Part shown: positions 34,307 through 43,599 of the stretch, piece by piece | Numbering within the stretch: position 1 is the first letter of the stretch | How the letters are laid out: each line of letters starts with the position of its first letter | From: Hankyongella sp964404985 | GTDB lineage: Bacteria; Pseudomonadota; Alphaproteobacteria; Sphingomonadales; Sphingomonadaceae | Assembly: GCA_964404985.1 (NCBI GenBank) | Contig: CAYOMD010000002.1 | Span: 1 to 64,000 of the forward strand | DNA length: 64,000 nt | Direction: 5' to 3' | Position numbers and translations under genes: made by a program | The notes under the pieces: model-generated | The model's input: only the letters and a program-made list of their open reading frames with translations | What the model was told of the DNA's origin: nothing | Database searches by the model: none

Positions 34307-34353
34307 GCGCTGCTGCGATTGATGGACGATTCTGTAGCTGCTAAGGAAGGATC

Positions 34354-35055
34354 ATGTCCAAAAATCCTGTGCGCATTGCGCCTTCGCTGCTTTCGGCTGA
34401 TTTCGGCATTTTGGGTGCGGAAATCGAAGCCATCGACGCGGCTGGTGCTGACTTTATCCATATCGATGTGATGGATGGCCATTTTGTGCCGAATCTCACG
34501 CTCGGCCCGCCCGTGATTCGCGCCCTGCGCCGTTTCACCGCCAAGCCGTTCGACGTCCATTTGATGATCACGCCTGTCGACCCGCTGCTGGAGGCCTTCG
34601 CGGACGCCGGTGCCGATATCATTACCGTGCACCCGGAGTCCGGGCCGCACCTGCACCGCACGCTGCAGCGCATCCGCCAACTGGGCAAGAAGGCCGGTGT
34701 TTCGCTCAATCCTGCCTCGCCGATCAGCTGGCTGGACTCACTCATGGACGATATCGACCTGGTCCTGGTGATGTCGGTCAACCCCGGTTTCGGCGGCCAG
34801 GCCTTCATCTCCAGCCAGCTGGACAAGATCGCGCAGATTCGCCGCCGCATCGACTTGAGCGGCCGGGACATCATGCTGGAGGTCGACGGCGGCATCTCGC
34901 TGCATACCATCGGCGATGCTGTCGCCGCCGGCGCAGATGTGCTGGTCGCCGGCACCGCCACATTTGCCGGTGGACCGGACCGCTACGCCGGCAACATCGC
35001 TGCCTTGCGCTCTGCGGCTGCGGTTCGCGCACAAGTGCCGGAACTCGCGACATGA
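34354..35055 (+). CDS. rpe: ribulose-phosphate 3-epimerase
   Basis: The 233-residue TIM-barrel enzyme interconverts ribulose-5-P and xylulose-5-P in the pentose phosphate pathway. Hallmarks are PSLLSADFGILG, HIDVMDGHFVPNLTLGPP, DVHLMI, MSVNPGFGGQ and EVDGGI, giving the metal-binding His and Asp residues. Start at 34354 after AAGGA. The stop overlaps the heparinase-like gene by four bases. Confidence 0.98.
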   Translation: MSKNPVRIAPSLLSADFGILGAEIEAIDAAGADFIHIDVMDGHFVPNLTLGPPVIRALRRFTAKPFDVHLMITPVDPLLEAFADAGADIITVHPESGPHLHRTLQRIRQLGKKAGVSLNPASPISWLDSLMDDIDLVLVMSVNPGFGGQAFISSQLDKIAQIRRRIDLSGRDIMLEVDGGISLHTIGDAVAAGADVLVAGTATFAGGPDRYAGNIAALRSAAAVRAQVPELAT

Positions 35056-36797
35056 CCGTCCCTGTGCGCAAGGCCACTGCGGACACAATCCCGGCGGGGA
35101 ACCGGCTCGTCCGCGTCGGCGGGGACCGGGGCTTGTCGCTTGTCGAGAAGGTGACCTGGCGGCTGCGCCAGATGCACTACCGCTCGTTCCTGCATGGCCT
35201 GCGCCTGCGCGGCCGTTTTCCGCTGAAATTGCTTGCTGCCCCTGCCGACCTCTGGATCGGCGAGCCGCTGATCGGCAAGGCGCTGGCGGATGGCCGGTTC
35301 GATTTCATGGGGATCGCCATCAACACCAACGGCATCCGCTTCTCTGCGATCCACGCCCCGCTCGCCTGGCTGGAGTGGCTGCATGGTTTCCGCTGGCTGC
35401 GGGATGCCGCGACCGTCCTCGACCATCGGCGCGGGGCGACGATCATCGAGCCGCTGGTGCAGCGCTGGCTTGATGAATACGCCCGCTTCGACGAACTGGT
35501 GTGGCGACCGGACATCCTTGGCGAGCGGCTCATCAACTGGATGACCCATGCGCCCTATCTGCTCTCCTCCTCCGATCAGGTTTACCGCTCGGCTGTCTTG
35601 AACACGTTGGCCCGCAGCGGCCGGCATCTGGCCCAGACTGTCGAGAAAACTCCGAACGGGCTCGCGCGGGTCAAGGCGTCGGCCGGGTTGATCGTCAACG
35701 GCCTGCTGCTGCCAGGCGGTGAGCAGCGCCGCACTGTCGGTGAACGCGCACTGGCGCGGGGCCTCGCGGAGACTGTGCTGGCAGATGGCGGCACCATCGC
35801 GCGCTGCCCGAGCGAGCATCTGGAAATCGTCAAGCTGTTGCTGACCGTGCGGCAGGTCTACCGGGATCGCCAGGTCGAGCAGCCGGAGTCGCTGGTCAGC
35901 GCGCTGGACCGGATGATCCCGGCGCTGTTCGGGCAGGTACTCGGCGACGGCCTGTTGAGCGCCGCGCATGGCGGTAGCTTTGGCAATGCGCAGGAGCTGG
36001 AGCGTATCCGGTCAACCTCCGACGTGGCGACGACACCCTTGCGCAACGGCATCCACTGCGGCTTCCAGCGGCTGGATGGCGGGGACTCGATTGTGGTCAT
36101 CGATGCCGGCCCGCCACCACCGGCGCGAACCGGCACGGTGAGCCACGCCGGCACGCTCTCGTTCGAGTTCAGCGACGGCCCGCACCGGGTGGTAGTGAAC
36201 TGCGGCGGTGGGCGCTCTGCCGGCCTGGCGATGCGCACGGACCTGCATGAACTGCTGCGCACAACGGCCGCCCACTCGACGCTGGTGATCGAGAACCTCA
36301 ATTCGACCAAGCTGCGGGATGACGGCACACTCGGATCCGGAGTCGAGGAAGTGACGGCTCTGCGCCAGGAAAGTGCGGAGGGCGTCTGGCTCGACAGCGG
36401 GCACGACGGCTACGCCAGCCGCTTCGGGCTGGAGCACCGCCGCCGACTTTACTTGAGCAGCGACGGGGTCGACCTGCGCGGCGAGGATCAACTGGTGGGG
36501 TCGACGCACAGCCGCTGGCGCAAGCCACGCGCGGGCCTCAGCTTTGACATACGGTTTCACCTCGGTGACGGCGTCGAGCCGACCATGACGGCGGACCACC
36601 AGGGAGCCGTACTCAAACTGCCGCACGGCGTTCTCTGGGCTTTCAAGGCACGCGGTGCGAAATTGCGGGTCGATGACAGTTTGTGGGTTGACTCGCTCGG
36701 CAAGGTGCGCAGAACCCGCCAGCTTGTGCTCACCGGTGATACGGCTGAAGACGGCGCTCTGGTGCGCTGGTCGTTCAAGCGCGGCACCAGAGCCTAA
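35052..36797 (+). CDS. heparinase II/III family protein
   Basis: The 581-residue protein has an alpha-helical first half (WLEWLHGFRWLRDAA, WMTHAPYLLSS, LIVNGLLLPG) and a beta-rich second half (SFEFSDGPHRVVVNCGGG, DSGHDGYASRFGLEHRRRLYLS), the heparinase II/III-like polysaccharide lyase architecture. There is no signal peptide, so it is likely cytoplasmic, unlike true secreted lyases. A gene of this type before purH is a conserved alphaproteobacterial arrangement; its substrate is unknown. It overlaps rpe by four bases and lies 17 bases before purH. Confidence 0.9.
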   Translation: MTVPVRKATADTIPAGNRLVRVGGDRGLSLVEKVTWRLRQMHYRSFLHGLRLRGRFPLKLLAAPADLWIGEPLIGKALADGRFDFMGIAINTNGIRFSAIHAPLAWLEWLHGFRWLRDAATVLDHRRGATIIEPLVQRWLDEYARFDELVWRPDILGERLINWMTHAPYLLSSSDQVYRSAVLNTLARSGRHLAQTVEKTPNGLARVKASAGLIVNGLLLPGGEQRRTVGERALARGLAETVLADGGTIARCPSEHLEIVKLLLTVRQVYRDRQVEQPESLVSALDRMIPALFGQVLGDGLLSAAHGGSFGNAQELERIRSTSDVATTPLRNGIHCGFQRLDGGDSIVVIDAGPPPPARTGTVSHAGTLSFEFSDGPHRVVVNCGGGRSAGLAMRTDLHELLRTTAAHSTLVIENLNSTKLRDDGTLGSGVEEVTALRQESAEGVWLDSGHDGYASRFGLEHRRRLYLSSDGVDLRGEDQLVGSTHSRWRKPRAGLSFDIRFHLGDGVEPTMTADHQGAVLKLPHGVLWAFKARGAKLRVDDSLWVDSLGKVRRTRQLVLTGDTAEDGALVRWSFKRGTRA

Positions 36798-36814
36798 TCT
36801 ATAAAGGAACTCCC

Positions 36815-38410
36815 ATGACCCATGCATCGGCGGCAATCCGCTATGCGCTGCTGTCCGTCTCCGACAAGACGGGCCTCGTTCCGTTTGCAACGGCACTCCA
36901 GACGCGCGGTGTAATCCTGCTCTCGACGGGGGGTACCGCCCGTACACTGCGAGAGGCCGGGCTGGAGGTCACCGATGTCTCCAGCCACACCGGCTTTCCG
37001 GAAATGATGGATGGACGGGTCAAGACCCTGCACCCCAAAATCCACGGCGGGCTGCTGGCGCTGCGGGACAACCCCGAGCATGCCGCCGCGATGGCCGAGC
37101 ATGCCATCGCCCCTATCGACCTGGTGGTGGTCAACCTGTACCCGTTCGCCCAGACGGTGGCGCGCGGGGCCGACTATGACACCGCGATCGAGAACATCGA
37201 TATCGGCGGGCCGTCGATGGTGCGCTCAGCAGCCAAGAACCACCGCTCGGTGACGGTCGTGGTCGACCCCGCAGATTATTTGACGGTGCTGGACGACCTG
37301 AGCGCCAACGACGGGGCAACCGGCTACCCGCTGCGCCAGCGCCTGGCCGCCAAGGCCTATGGCCATACCGCCGCCTATGACGCGGCGATTGCCGCCTGGT
37401 TCCAGCAGAGCGTGCTGGAGAATGCCTTTCCAGACCAGCTGACCCTGAGCCTCAATCGCGCACAGCCGCTGCGCTACGGCGAGAACCCCCATCAGGCGGC
37501 GGCACTCTATGCCTTGCCGGCGGCCACGCACGGGGTGGCGCACATGCACCAGTTGCAGGGCAAGGACCTCAGCTACAACAACATCAACGACACCGATGCC
37601 GCCCTCGACCTGATCCGCGAGTTCGAGCGCCATGGCCCGGCTGCTGTTGCCATCATCAAGCACGCCAATCCGTGCGGCGTGGCGACCGGGGACAGCGTCG
37701 AGGCCGCCTATGCCAAAGCTTTGCTGTGCGATCCGGTCTCCGCGTTCGGCGGCATCGTGGTCGCCAACCGTGCGCTTGACGCGGCGTCCGCACGCGCAAT
37801 GGCCGAGATCTTCACCGAAGTGGTGGCAGCCCCGGACGCCGATGAGGAAGCGCGCGCCATCTTTGCCGCCAAGAAGAACCTGCGTCTGCTGCTGACCGGG
37901 CCGCTGGACCAGGCGGCGGGAGAGGCGCTGATCCTGAAGGCTGTCCGCGGCGGCTATCTCGCCCAGACCCGGGACGACGCACGCGTACTGGCCAGTGACG
38001 TCCGTGTCGTAACGCGCCGAGCCCCGACAGCGCAGGAAATGGCCGACCTTCTGTTTGCCTTCCGCGTGGCCAAGCACGTGAAGTCCAATGCCATTGTTTA
38101 TGCGAAAGACGGCGCGACCGTCGGCATCGGCGCGGGCCAGATGAGCCGTATCGACAGCACGCGCATTGCCGCCTGGAAGGCGCGGGAAGCCGCAGACGCC
38201 GCAGGCCTGCCGGAGTCACTGACGCAGGGTTCGGTGGTGGCGTCTGATGCCTTCTTCCCGTTCGCAGACGGTCTGATCGCTGCGGCGGACGCCGGCGCAA
38301 CCGCCATCATCCAGCCGGGCGGCTCAATCCGTGATGCCGACGTGATCGCAGCTGCTGACGAACGCAACCTCGCCATGGTCTTCACCGGAATCCGCCACTT
38401 CCGGCACTGA
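36815..38410 (+). CDS. purH: bifunctional AICAR formyltransferase/IMP cyclohydrolase
   Basis: The 531-residue enzyme catalyses the last two steps of IMP synthesis. The N-terminal MGS-like cyclohydrolase domain has LLSVSDKTGL, LLSTGGTARTLREAG and GFPEMMDGRVKTLHPKIHGGLL. The AICAR transformylase domain has LRYGENPHQAA, LQGKDLSYNNINDTDAAL, IIKHANPCGVA and SNAIVYAKDGATVGIGAGQMSR. Start ATG 36815 follows AAGGAA. After the stop come only repeats until the glutamate dehydrogenase. Confidence 0.98.
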   Translation: MTHASAAIRYALLSVSDKTGLVPFATALQTRGVILLSTGGTARTLREAGLEVTDVSSHTGFPEMMDGRVKTLHPKIHGGLLALRDNPEHAAAMAEHAIAPIDLVVVNLYPFAQTVARGADYDTAIENIDIGGPSMVRSAAKNHRSVTVVVDPADYLTVLDDLSANDGATGYPLRQRLAAKAYGHTAAYDAAIAAWFQQSVLENAFPDQLTLSLNRAQPLRYGENPHQAAALYALPAATHGVAHMHQLQGKDLSYNNINDTDAALDLIREFERHGPAAVAIIKHANPCGVATGDSVEAAYAKALLCDPVSAFGGIVVANRALDAASARAMAEIFTEVVAAPDADEEARAIFAAKKNLRLLLTGPLDQAAGEALILKAVRGGYLAQTRDDARVLASDVRVVTRRAPTAQEMADLLFAFRVAKHVKSNAIVYAKDGATVGIGAGQMSRIDSTRIAAWKAREAADAAGLPESLTQGSVVASDAFFPFADGLIAAADAGATAIIQPGGSIRDADVIAAADERNLAMVFTGIRHFRH

Positions 38411-38421
38411 TGCGGGATCAC

Positions 38422-38563
38422 TTTAGAGTCTGATGACTTTACGCAGAATCAAGACCCTCACCGTTCGTGTCGAGCCATGTCGAGACACGTCCAGATTACG
38501 CTGGAGCCGCCCCTCGACTTGGCTCGGGGCGAACGGTTTAACCTAAAGTCATCGCGCTTTAGA
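38422..38563. repeat. intergenic repeat family R1, copy 3 (short subtype)
   Basis: It is nearly identical to copy 1 through the core (GATGACTTTACGCAGAATC, CCGTTCGTGTCGAGCCATG, CTCGGGGCGAACGG) and shows the full outer ends TTTAGAGTCTGATGACTTTA and AAAGTCATCGCGCTTTAGA. It starts 12 bases after the purH stop. Confidence 0.9.
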
Positions 38564-38569
38564 TTGAAC

Positions 38570-38660
38570 CGTCATTGCGAGGAGCCGCAAGCGACGCGGC
38601 AATCCAGAGTATTTGATTTTTGCTGGATCGCCACGGCTGCAGGGCAGCCTCGCGATGACG
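38570..38660. repeat. palindromic repeat, CGTCATTGCGAGG type
   Basis: CGTCATTGCGAGG at the left faces CCTCGCGATGACG at the right, with inner arms containing GGCAATCC and GGATCGCC. The 91-bp element can form one hairpin. This CATTGCGAGG class is widespread in bacteria. Together with R1 copy 3 it fills the convergent gap between purH and the glutamate dehydrogenase gene. Confidence 0.8.
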
Positions 38661-38687
38661 AATGGGACACTGTAAAGTCCTCAAGCG

Positions 38688-41600
38688 CTAACTCAGCAGC
38701 AAGCGCACCTGGTTGGCCAGGTGCGTGAGCTTGGCTGTGGTCACCGGTTCGCTCGCGCGCACCGCCTTCACCTTGGCGAGCACGCGCTGAACGGTGGCGT
38801 CTTCGGCCTTTATCCAGGCCTGGACGGCGGCCAGCGGCGGCTGGGCGCTTTGCTTGCAGAGCTGCTCGATCAGGCTGATGCGGATACGCTCGAAATCGCT
38901 GACGACGCTCGCCGCCAGCAGCCGCTCCCAGGGGTCGGCCGGGGCCAGTGTCTTGGCCGCACTGTGTGCCCAGCCCAGCATGAGCGCCTCCCCGAGCAGG
39001 CCATAGGCACGGGCGACTTCTGTGGGCTCGACCTGGAAGTCATGCGCAATCAGCACGACACCGACCCCGCCATCCATCGCGGCGAGCTGCGCAATCTGCT
39101 CGGCCACATCGCCAGGGGCACCAAGCGCGAGCAGCTGTTGCTGATGCGCGCGATACTCCTCACGCGGAGCATCGGCCAGCAAGGCCATCAATTGACTGCG
39201 CAGGCTGGAGATACCGCCACGCAGCCAGCTTGTGTCCGTCCCGATCAGGCGGGAGGCATAGCGTAGCACATCTTCCATATGGAGCCGCAGCGCGCGTGCG
39301 GCCTCCAGGTGCAGGGCGGTCTGGACAGCGGCCGGTATCTGGTAATCGTAGGAGTCGATCAGCCGCCAGAGGCTGCGCATGTCATAGGCCTCCCGGGTCA
39401 GCACGAAGGCGGAGGCGACATCTGCGATCTCGCGCCCGGCTTCCTCGGCCAGATCATAGGCCAGTGTAATGCCGCCCCGGTTGACGATGGCATTGGCGAG
39501 TTTGGTCGCAATCAGCTCACGACGCAGCCGGTGGGTGCGCATGTCCTCGGAGAACCGGTCGACCAGTTCCTGCGGGAACGCCATTTCCAGATCATCGATC
39601 AGGCGCGGATCGTCCGGTACTGGACTGTCCAGCAACTGCTCGAAGATATTGATCTTGGCGTAGGAAAGCAGCACTGCCAGCTCCGGTCGCGTCAGGCCTT
39701 CCCCGGCCGACAGACGGGCAGCGAGCTGGGCATCAGTCGGCAGGCCTTCCACCTTGCGGTTGAGATGGCCGGATTGCTCAAGCCGCTGCATGAAGCGCTG
39801 CTGCGCCGGCAGCGCCTGCAACCCCGCCGCCTGCGCGACAGAGATCGCCTGGGTCTGCAGGTAGTTGTCACGCAGCACGATCGCGCCGACATCCTCGGTC
39901 ATCGCGACCAGCAGGTCATTGCGCGCATCCTGGCTCATGCGCCCGGCACTGACGATCGGGTCGATCAGAATCTTGATGTTGACCTCATTATCCGAGCAGT
40001 CGACTCCGGCCGAATTGTCGATGAAGTCCGTGTTGATCCGCCCGCCGCGACGGGCAAATTCAATCCGCCCCGCCTGGGTCACGCCCAGGTTGGCCCCCTC
40101 GCCGATTGCCTTGACGCGCAGGTCGACGGCATCGACGCGGATCGCATCGTTGGCCTTGTCGCCTGCTTGCGCATGGGTCTCCTCGGACGATTTCACATAG
40201 GTACCGATCCCGCCCAGCCAGAGCAGATCGACTGGCGCTTTCAGAATGGCGGACAGGAGGGAGGTCGGGTCGAGCACGGCGTCCGTGATGCCCAGCACCG
40301 CACGCATCTCCGGGCTGAGCGGAATTTCCTTCATGGAGCGCGCAAACACGCCGCCTCCGGGCGAGATGAGGGCCGGGTTGTAGTCCGCCCAGGATGAGCG
40401 CGGCAGATCGAACATGCGCTGACGCTCGGTAAAACTGGTCTCCGGATTGGGGTTCGGGTCCAGGAAAATGTGCCGGTGATCAAACGCGGCCACCAGCTTG
40501 ATGGCCCGGCTGAGCAGCACGCCATTGCCGAAAACGTCGCCGGACATATCGCCGATGCCGATCACCTGGATCGGGTCCACGGCCACGTTGACCCCCATCT
40601 CGCGGAAATGCCGTTCGACGGAAATCCAGCCGCCGCGCGCCGTGATGCCCATCTTCTTGTGGTCGTAGCCCTGGCTGCCGCCCGAGGCAAACGCATCACC
40701 CAGCCAGAAACCGGCCTCCTGGCTGATCGCATTGGCGGTATCGGAGAATGTCGCCGTGCCCTTGTCCGCCGCCACCACGAAATAGGGGTCGTCGCCATCC
40801 AGCCGGACCACGCCCGGCGGCGGCACGATCTGTTCGCCTACGCGATTGTCGGTGACGCTGAGCAGCGTGCGCACAAATACCTTGTAAGCCTCACGGCCCT
40901 CGGTGAGGAACGCTTCCCGGTCCGACGCTGGCGGCAACTGCTTCGGGAAGAAGCCGCCCTTGGCCCCGACCGGCACGATCACGGCGTTCTTGACCATCTG
41001 CGCCTTGAGCAGGCTGAGGATTTCCGTGCGGAAATCATCCCGGCGGTCGGACCAGCGCAGCCCACCGCGTGCGACCTTGCCACCGCGCAGGTGGATGCCT
41101 TCCACACGCGGCGAATGCACAAAGATTTCCATGTACGGCACTGGCGGCGGCAGGTCTGGCATTTCGGCAGAGCGGATTTTGAAGGCAAGGGCTTCCGGCT
41201 CCGGCGCCTGGAACGCGTTGGTGCGCACGGTGGCCCGGATCGCGACCAGGAAGCGGCGCAGGATGCGGTCGTCGTCGAGCGCGGTGACCTCACCAAGTGC
41301 GGACTCGAAGTCCTTGACGATCTGCTTCTCGCTCTGCGCGCTGTCCGGCGCGCCGGAAAACCGGGTCTCGAACAGGAATACCAGCATTGAGGCCAGATGC
41401 GGATAGCTGCGCAGCGCGCCGTAGACCGTCTCCGCCTCATAGGCGAGACCCGTCTGCCGCAGATAACGGCTGTAAGCGCGCAGCCAGCTGAGCTGCCGAT
41501 GGGTCAGCCCGGTCGAGAGGACCAGCGCATGGAAGCCGTCGTTCTCCACCCTGCCTTCCAGCACGGCCTCGACCGCCGCCCGCAGGCGCTCGCCGACAGC

Positions 41601-43466
41601 CGCGAGGTCGATGGCCTGCCCGCCGCGATCGGTCACCAGGAAGTCGTGAATCCAGCCCAGCGTGCCGCCATCCAGATCGAAGGGGTATTCCTCCATGACG
41701 GTGAGGCCAAAGGCTTCCAGCAGCGGCACCGCCTCCGACAGCGGGATGATCTCGCCCAGGCGATAAATCTTCACACGCAGCTGGTCCGGACGGTCGCCCG
41801 CATGCTTGTAGATGTGCACACCGCGCTCCGACGGCGAGGCCAGCGAGGTGAGATAGCCGATATCCTGTGCGGCCTCGGCAGCGCTGAACTGCGACCGGTA
41901 GGATTGCGAGAAGAGCTTGCCGTAGGTGCTGGTCAGGCGCAGCGCGGCCTCCGGGCCGAAGCGCTCCTCCAGCATCAGTTCGAGCTGATCGTCCCAGCCG
42001 CGGACCAGCGTTGTCAGCTTTGCGTCCAGATTATCGGTCGAGATATCCGGAATCTTGCCGGGTTCGGTCGCGAGGATGAAATGCACCCGCGCCAGGCTGT
42101 CGTCATCCAGCCGAACGGAGAACATGGCAACCGGCGACTGGTACGCCTCCTGAAGCATGTCGGCGATCCGCTTGCGCAGATCGGCGCGGTAAATGTCTCG
42201 CGGCACATATACCAGAATCGAGACATGGCGCTCGAAGCGGTCAAGGCGCACGAACAGCTTCGGGCGCGGACGGTCCATCAGCGACAGCAGGCCGATCGCC
42301 GTGCGCTCCAGCAAGTCCACATCGATCTGGAACAATTCATCGCGCGGGAACTGCTCCAGCACGTGGATCAGCGCCTTGCCGGCATGGCTGCGGTGATCGA
42401 AGCCGCAGCGCGCGATCACCTGTTCCACCTTGCCGCGCAGCACAGGCACCGCGCGCGGGTTGGTGCCGTAAGCCACCGAAGTGTAGAGCCCGACGAACTG
42501 GCGCTCGCCAACCAGTTGTCCGGCATGGTCGAAGCGCTTGACCGCGATATAATCAAGATGCACCCGGCGATGGACGTGCGAGAGCGCATTGGCCTTGGTG
42601 ATCAGGATCGGCTCTGCCGCATTCAGGAACTGGCTCAGTTGCGGCGGCAGTTCGGTCCCACCCCGAGTGCCGCGCCAGAGCGGATAATTCGGGTCCGACA
42701 GCAGGCCATGCCCGACATGGGCCCTCGGGCGCGCATCCTGGGCGCTGTAATCCAGCACCTGACTGCCGAGAAACGTGAAATTGTCAGCGCAGAGCCACTC
42801 GAGGAACGCGATTGCCTCCTGCGCGTCCACCCCGCGCGGCGGATTCCTGCGGAGATCCTCGATTGCTGCCTGCATGTCGGCCAGCATCGGTCGCCAGCCG
42901 GTCACGCAGCGGCGCACATCGGCCAGAACATCCTCAAGTGCTGACTTCAGGTCGGTCCGGGTACGCGCTGTCGTTGGCTCGAACTCAACATAGATGACAG
43001 ACTCGCGCACACTGCCGGGTGCAGGCGCGGTACCAGCTTGCGCCGGGACCGCTGATATCGCCTTGCCAGCCCCATCGCGTACGACATCAACAACCGGATG
43101 CAACAGGCAATCCATCGCCAAGCCGCGCGCACTCAATTCGCCGACGACTGAGTCGACCAGGAACGGCGTATCGTCGTTGATGACCGTGAGACGGGTACGC
43201 CGGCGACCAGCCACGGACTCGGCAGCCGTCATCGGCTCGATGGAGACCAGCGTCTCGCCCGCCTGCCGGAAACGCTGCTGGTCATTCAGCAGCAGGGCTA
43301 TGCGGGCAATGCCCTCGCCATCCAACTCGTCAAGTTCTCCGGTCGCCGACGGCTGGAACCACGCACTCAGGAAGGGTTTCACCTCTGCTGCAACCGTGGC
43401 GTCCCGTTTTGCAAGCGCTGCCTCTACCGCTGCTGCGCGCTCCCCACTCAGGCCTGTTGCAGTCAT
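38688..43466 (-). CDS. gdhB: NAD-specific glutamate dehydrogenase, large (L-GDH180) type
   Basis: The 1592-residue protein is the very large NAD-GDH class (gdhB in Pseudomonas, gdhZ in Caulobacter), which deaminates glutamate to 2-oxoglutarate. Long N-terminal regulatory ACT-like domains precede the catalytic part. The catalytic core includes RGGLRWSDRRDDFRTEIL, VPVGAKGGFFPKQ (catalytic Lys), the nucleotide-binding GIGDMSGDVFGNG and WLGGIGTYVKS. The enzyme feeds glutamate made by arginine catabolism into the TCA cycle, matching the AST genes. GGGAG lies six bases before the ATG. Confidence 0.97.
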   Translation of the reverse strand: MTATGLSGERAAAVEAALAKRDATVAAEVKPFLSAWFQPSATGELDELDGEGIARIALLLNDQQRFRQAGETLVSIEPMTAAESVAGRRRTRLTVINDDTPFLVDSVVGELSARGLAMDCLLHPVVDVVRDGAGKAISAVPAQAGTAPAPGSVRESVIYVEFEPTTARTRTDLKSALEDVLADVRRCVTGWRPMLADMQAAIEDLRRNPPRGVDAQEAIAFLEWLCADNFTFLGSQVLDYSAQDARPRAHVGHGLLSDPNYPLWRGTRGGTELPPQLSQFLNAAEPILITKANALSHVHRRVHLDYIAVKRFDHAGQLVGERQFVGLYTSVAYGTNPRAVPVLRGKVEQVIARCGFDHRSHAGKALIHVLEQFPRDELFQIDVDLLERTAIGLLSLMDRPRPKLFVRLDRFERHVSILVYVPRDIYRADLRKRIADMLQEAYQSPVAMFSVRLDDDSLARVHFILATEPGKIPDISTDNLDAKLTTLVRGWDDQLELMLEERFGPEAALRLTSTYGKLFSQSYRSQFSAAEAAQDIGYLTSLASPSERGVHIYKHAGDRPDQLRVKIYRLGEIIPLSEAVPLLEAFGLTVMEEYPFDLDGGTLGWIHDFLVTDRGGQAIDLAAVGERLRAAVEAVLEGRVENDGFHALVLSTGLTHRQLSWLRAYSRYLRQTGLAYEAETVYGALRSYPHLASMLVFLFETRFSGAPDSAQSEKQIVKDFESALGEVTALDDDRILRRFLVAIRATVRTNAFQAPEPEALAFKIRSAEMPDLPPPVPYMEIFVHSPRVEGIHLRGGKVARGGLRWSDRRDDFRTEILSLLKAQMVKNAVIVPVGAKGGFFPKQLPPASDREAFLTEGREAYKVFVRTLLSVTDNRVGEQIVPPPGVVRLDGDDPYFVVAADKGTATFSDTANAISQEAGFWLGDAFASGGSQGYDHKKMGITARGGWISVERHFREMGVNVAVDPIQVIGIGDMSGDVFGNGVLLSRAIKLVAAFDHRHIFLDPNPNPETSFTERQRMFDLPRSSWADYNPALISPGGGVFARSMKEIPLSPEMRAVLGITDAVLDPTSLLSAILKAPVDLLWLGGIGTYVKSSEETHAQAGDKANDAIRVDAVDLRVKAIGEGANLGVTQAGRIEFARRGGRINTDFIDNSAGVDCSDNEVNIKILIDPIVSAGRMSQDARNDLLVAMTEDVGAIVLRDNYLQTQAISVAQAAGLQALPAQQRFMQRLEQSGHLNRKVEGLPTDAQLAARLSAGEGLTRPELAVLLSYAKINIFEQLLDSPVPDDPRLIDDLEMAFPQELVDRFSEDMRTHRLRRELIATKLANAIVNRGGITLAYDLAEEAGREIADVASAFVLTREAYDMRSLWRLIDSYDYQIPAAVQTALHLEAARALRLHMEDVLRYASRLIGTDTSWLRGGISSLRSQLMALLADAPREEYRAHQQQLLALGAPGDVAEQIAQLAAMDGGVGVVLIAHDFQVEPTEVARAYGLLGEALMLGWAHSAAKTLAPADPWERLLAASVVSDFERIRISLIEQLCKQSAQPPLAAVQAWIKAEDATVQRVLAKVKAVRASEPVTTAKLTHLANQVRLLLS

Positions 43467-43483
43467 TGTGATCTCCCGCTGGT

Positions 43484-43489
43484 ATTATA
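43484..43489 (-). promoter_or_regulatory. candidate -10 box for the glutamate dehydrogenase gene
   Basis: A perfect TATAAT lies on the minus strand 17 bases before the start codon, with an AT-rich run behind it. No good -35 hexamer is present at 16-18 bases, so this is only a suggestion. Confidence 0.25.
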
Positions 43490-43599
43490 TTTTGTGATGC
43501 GTGGCAGCCGGACGGCATTCCCCGACGCTTACCGAGCAAATAATCGATATCAGACGCTATGATAGCTTCACCGTTTGCTCAAGCGCATCTCGCCTGCTG

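Noticed and set aside
41397..42944. 515-residue plus-strand ORF opposite the glutamate dehydrogenase gene
   Set aside because: The minus-strand gene has strong family motifs throughout; the opposite frame shows none.
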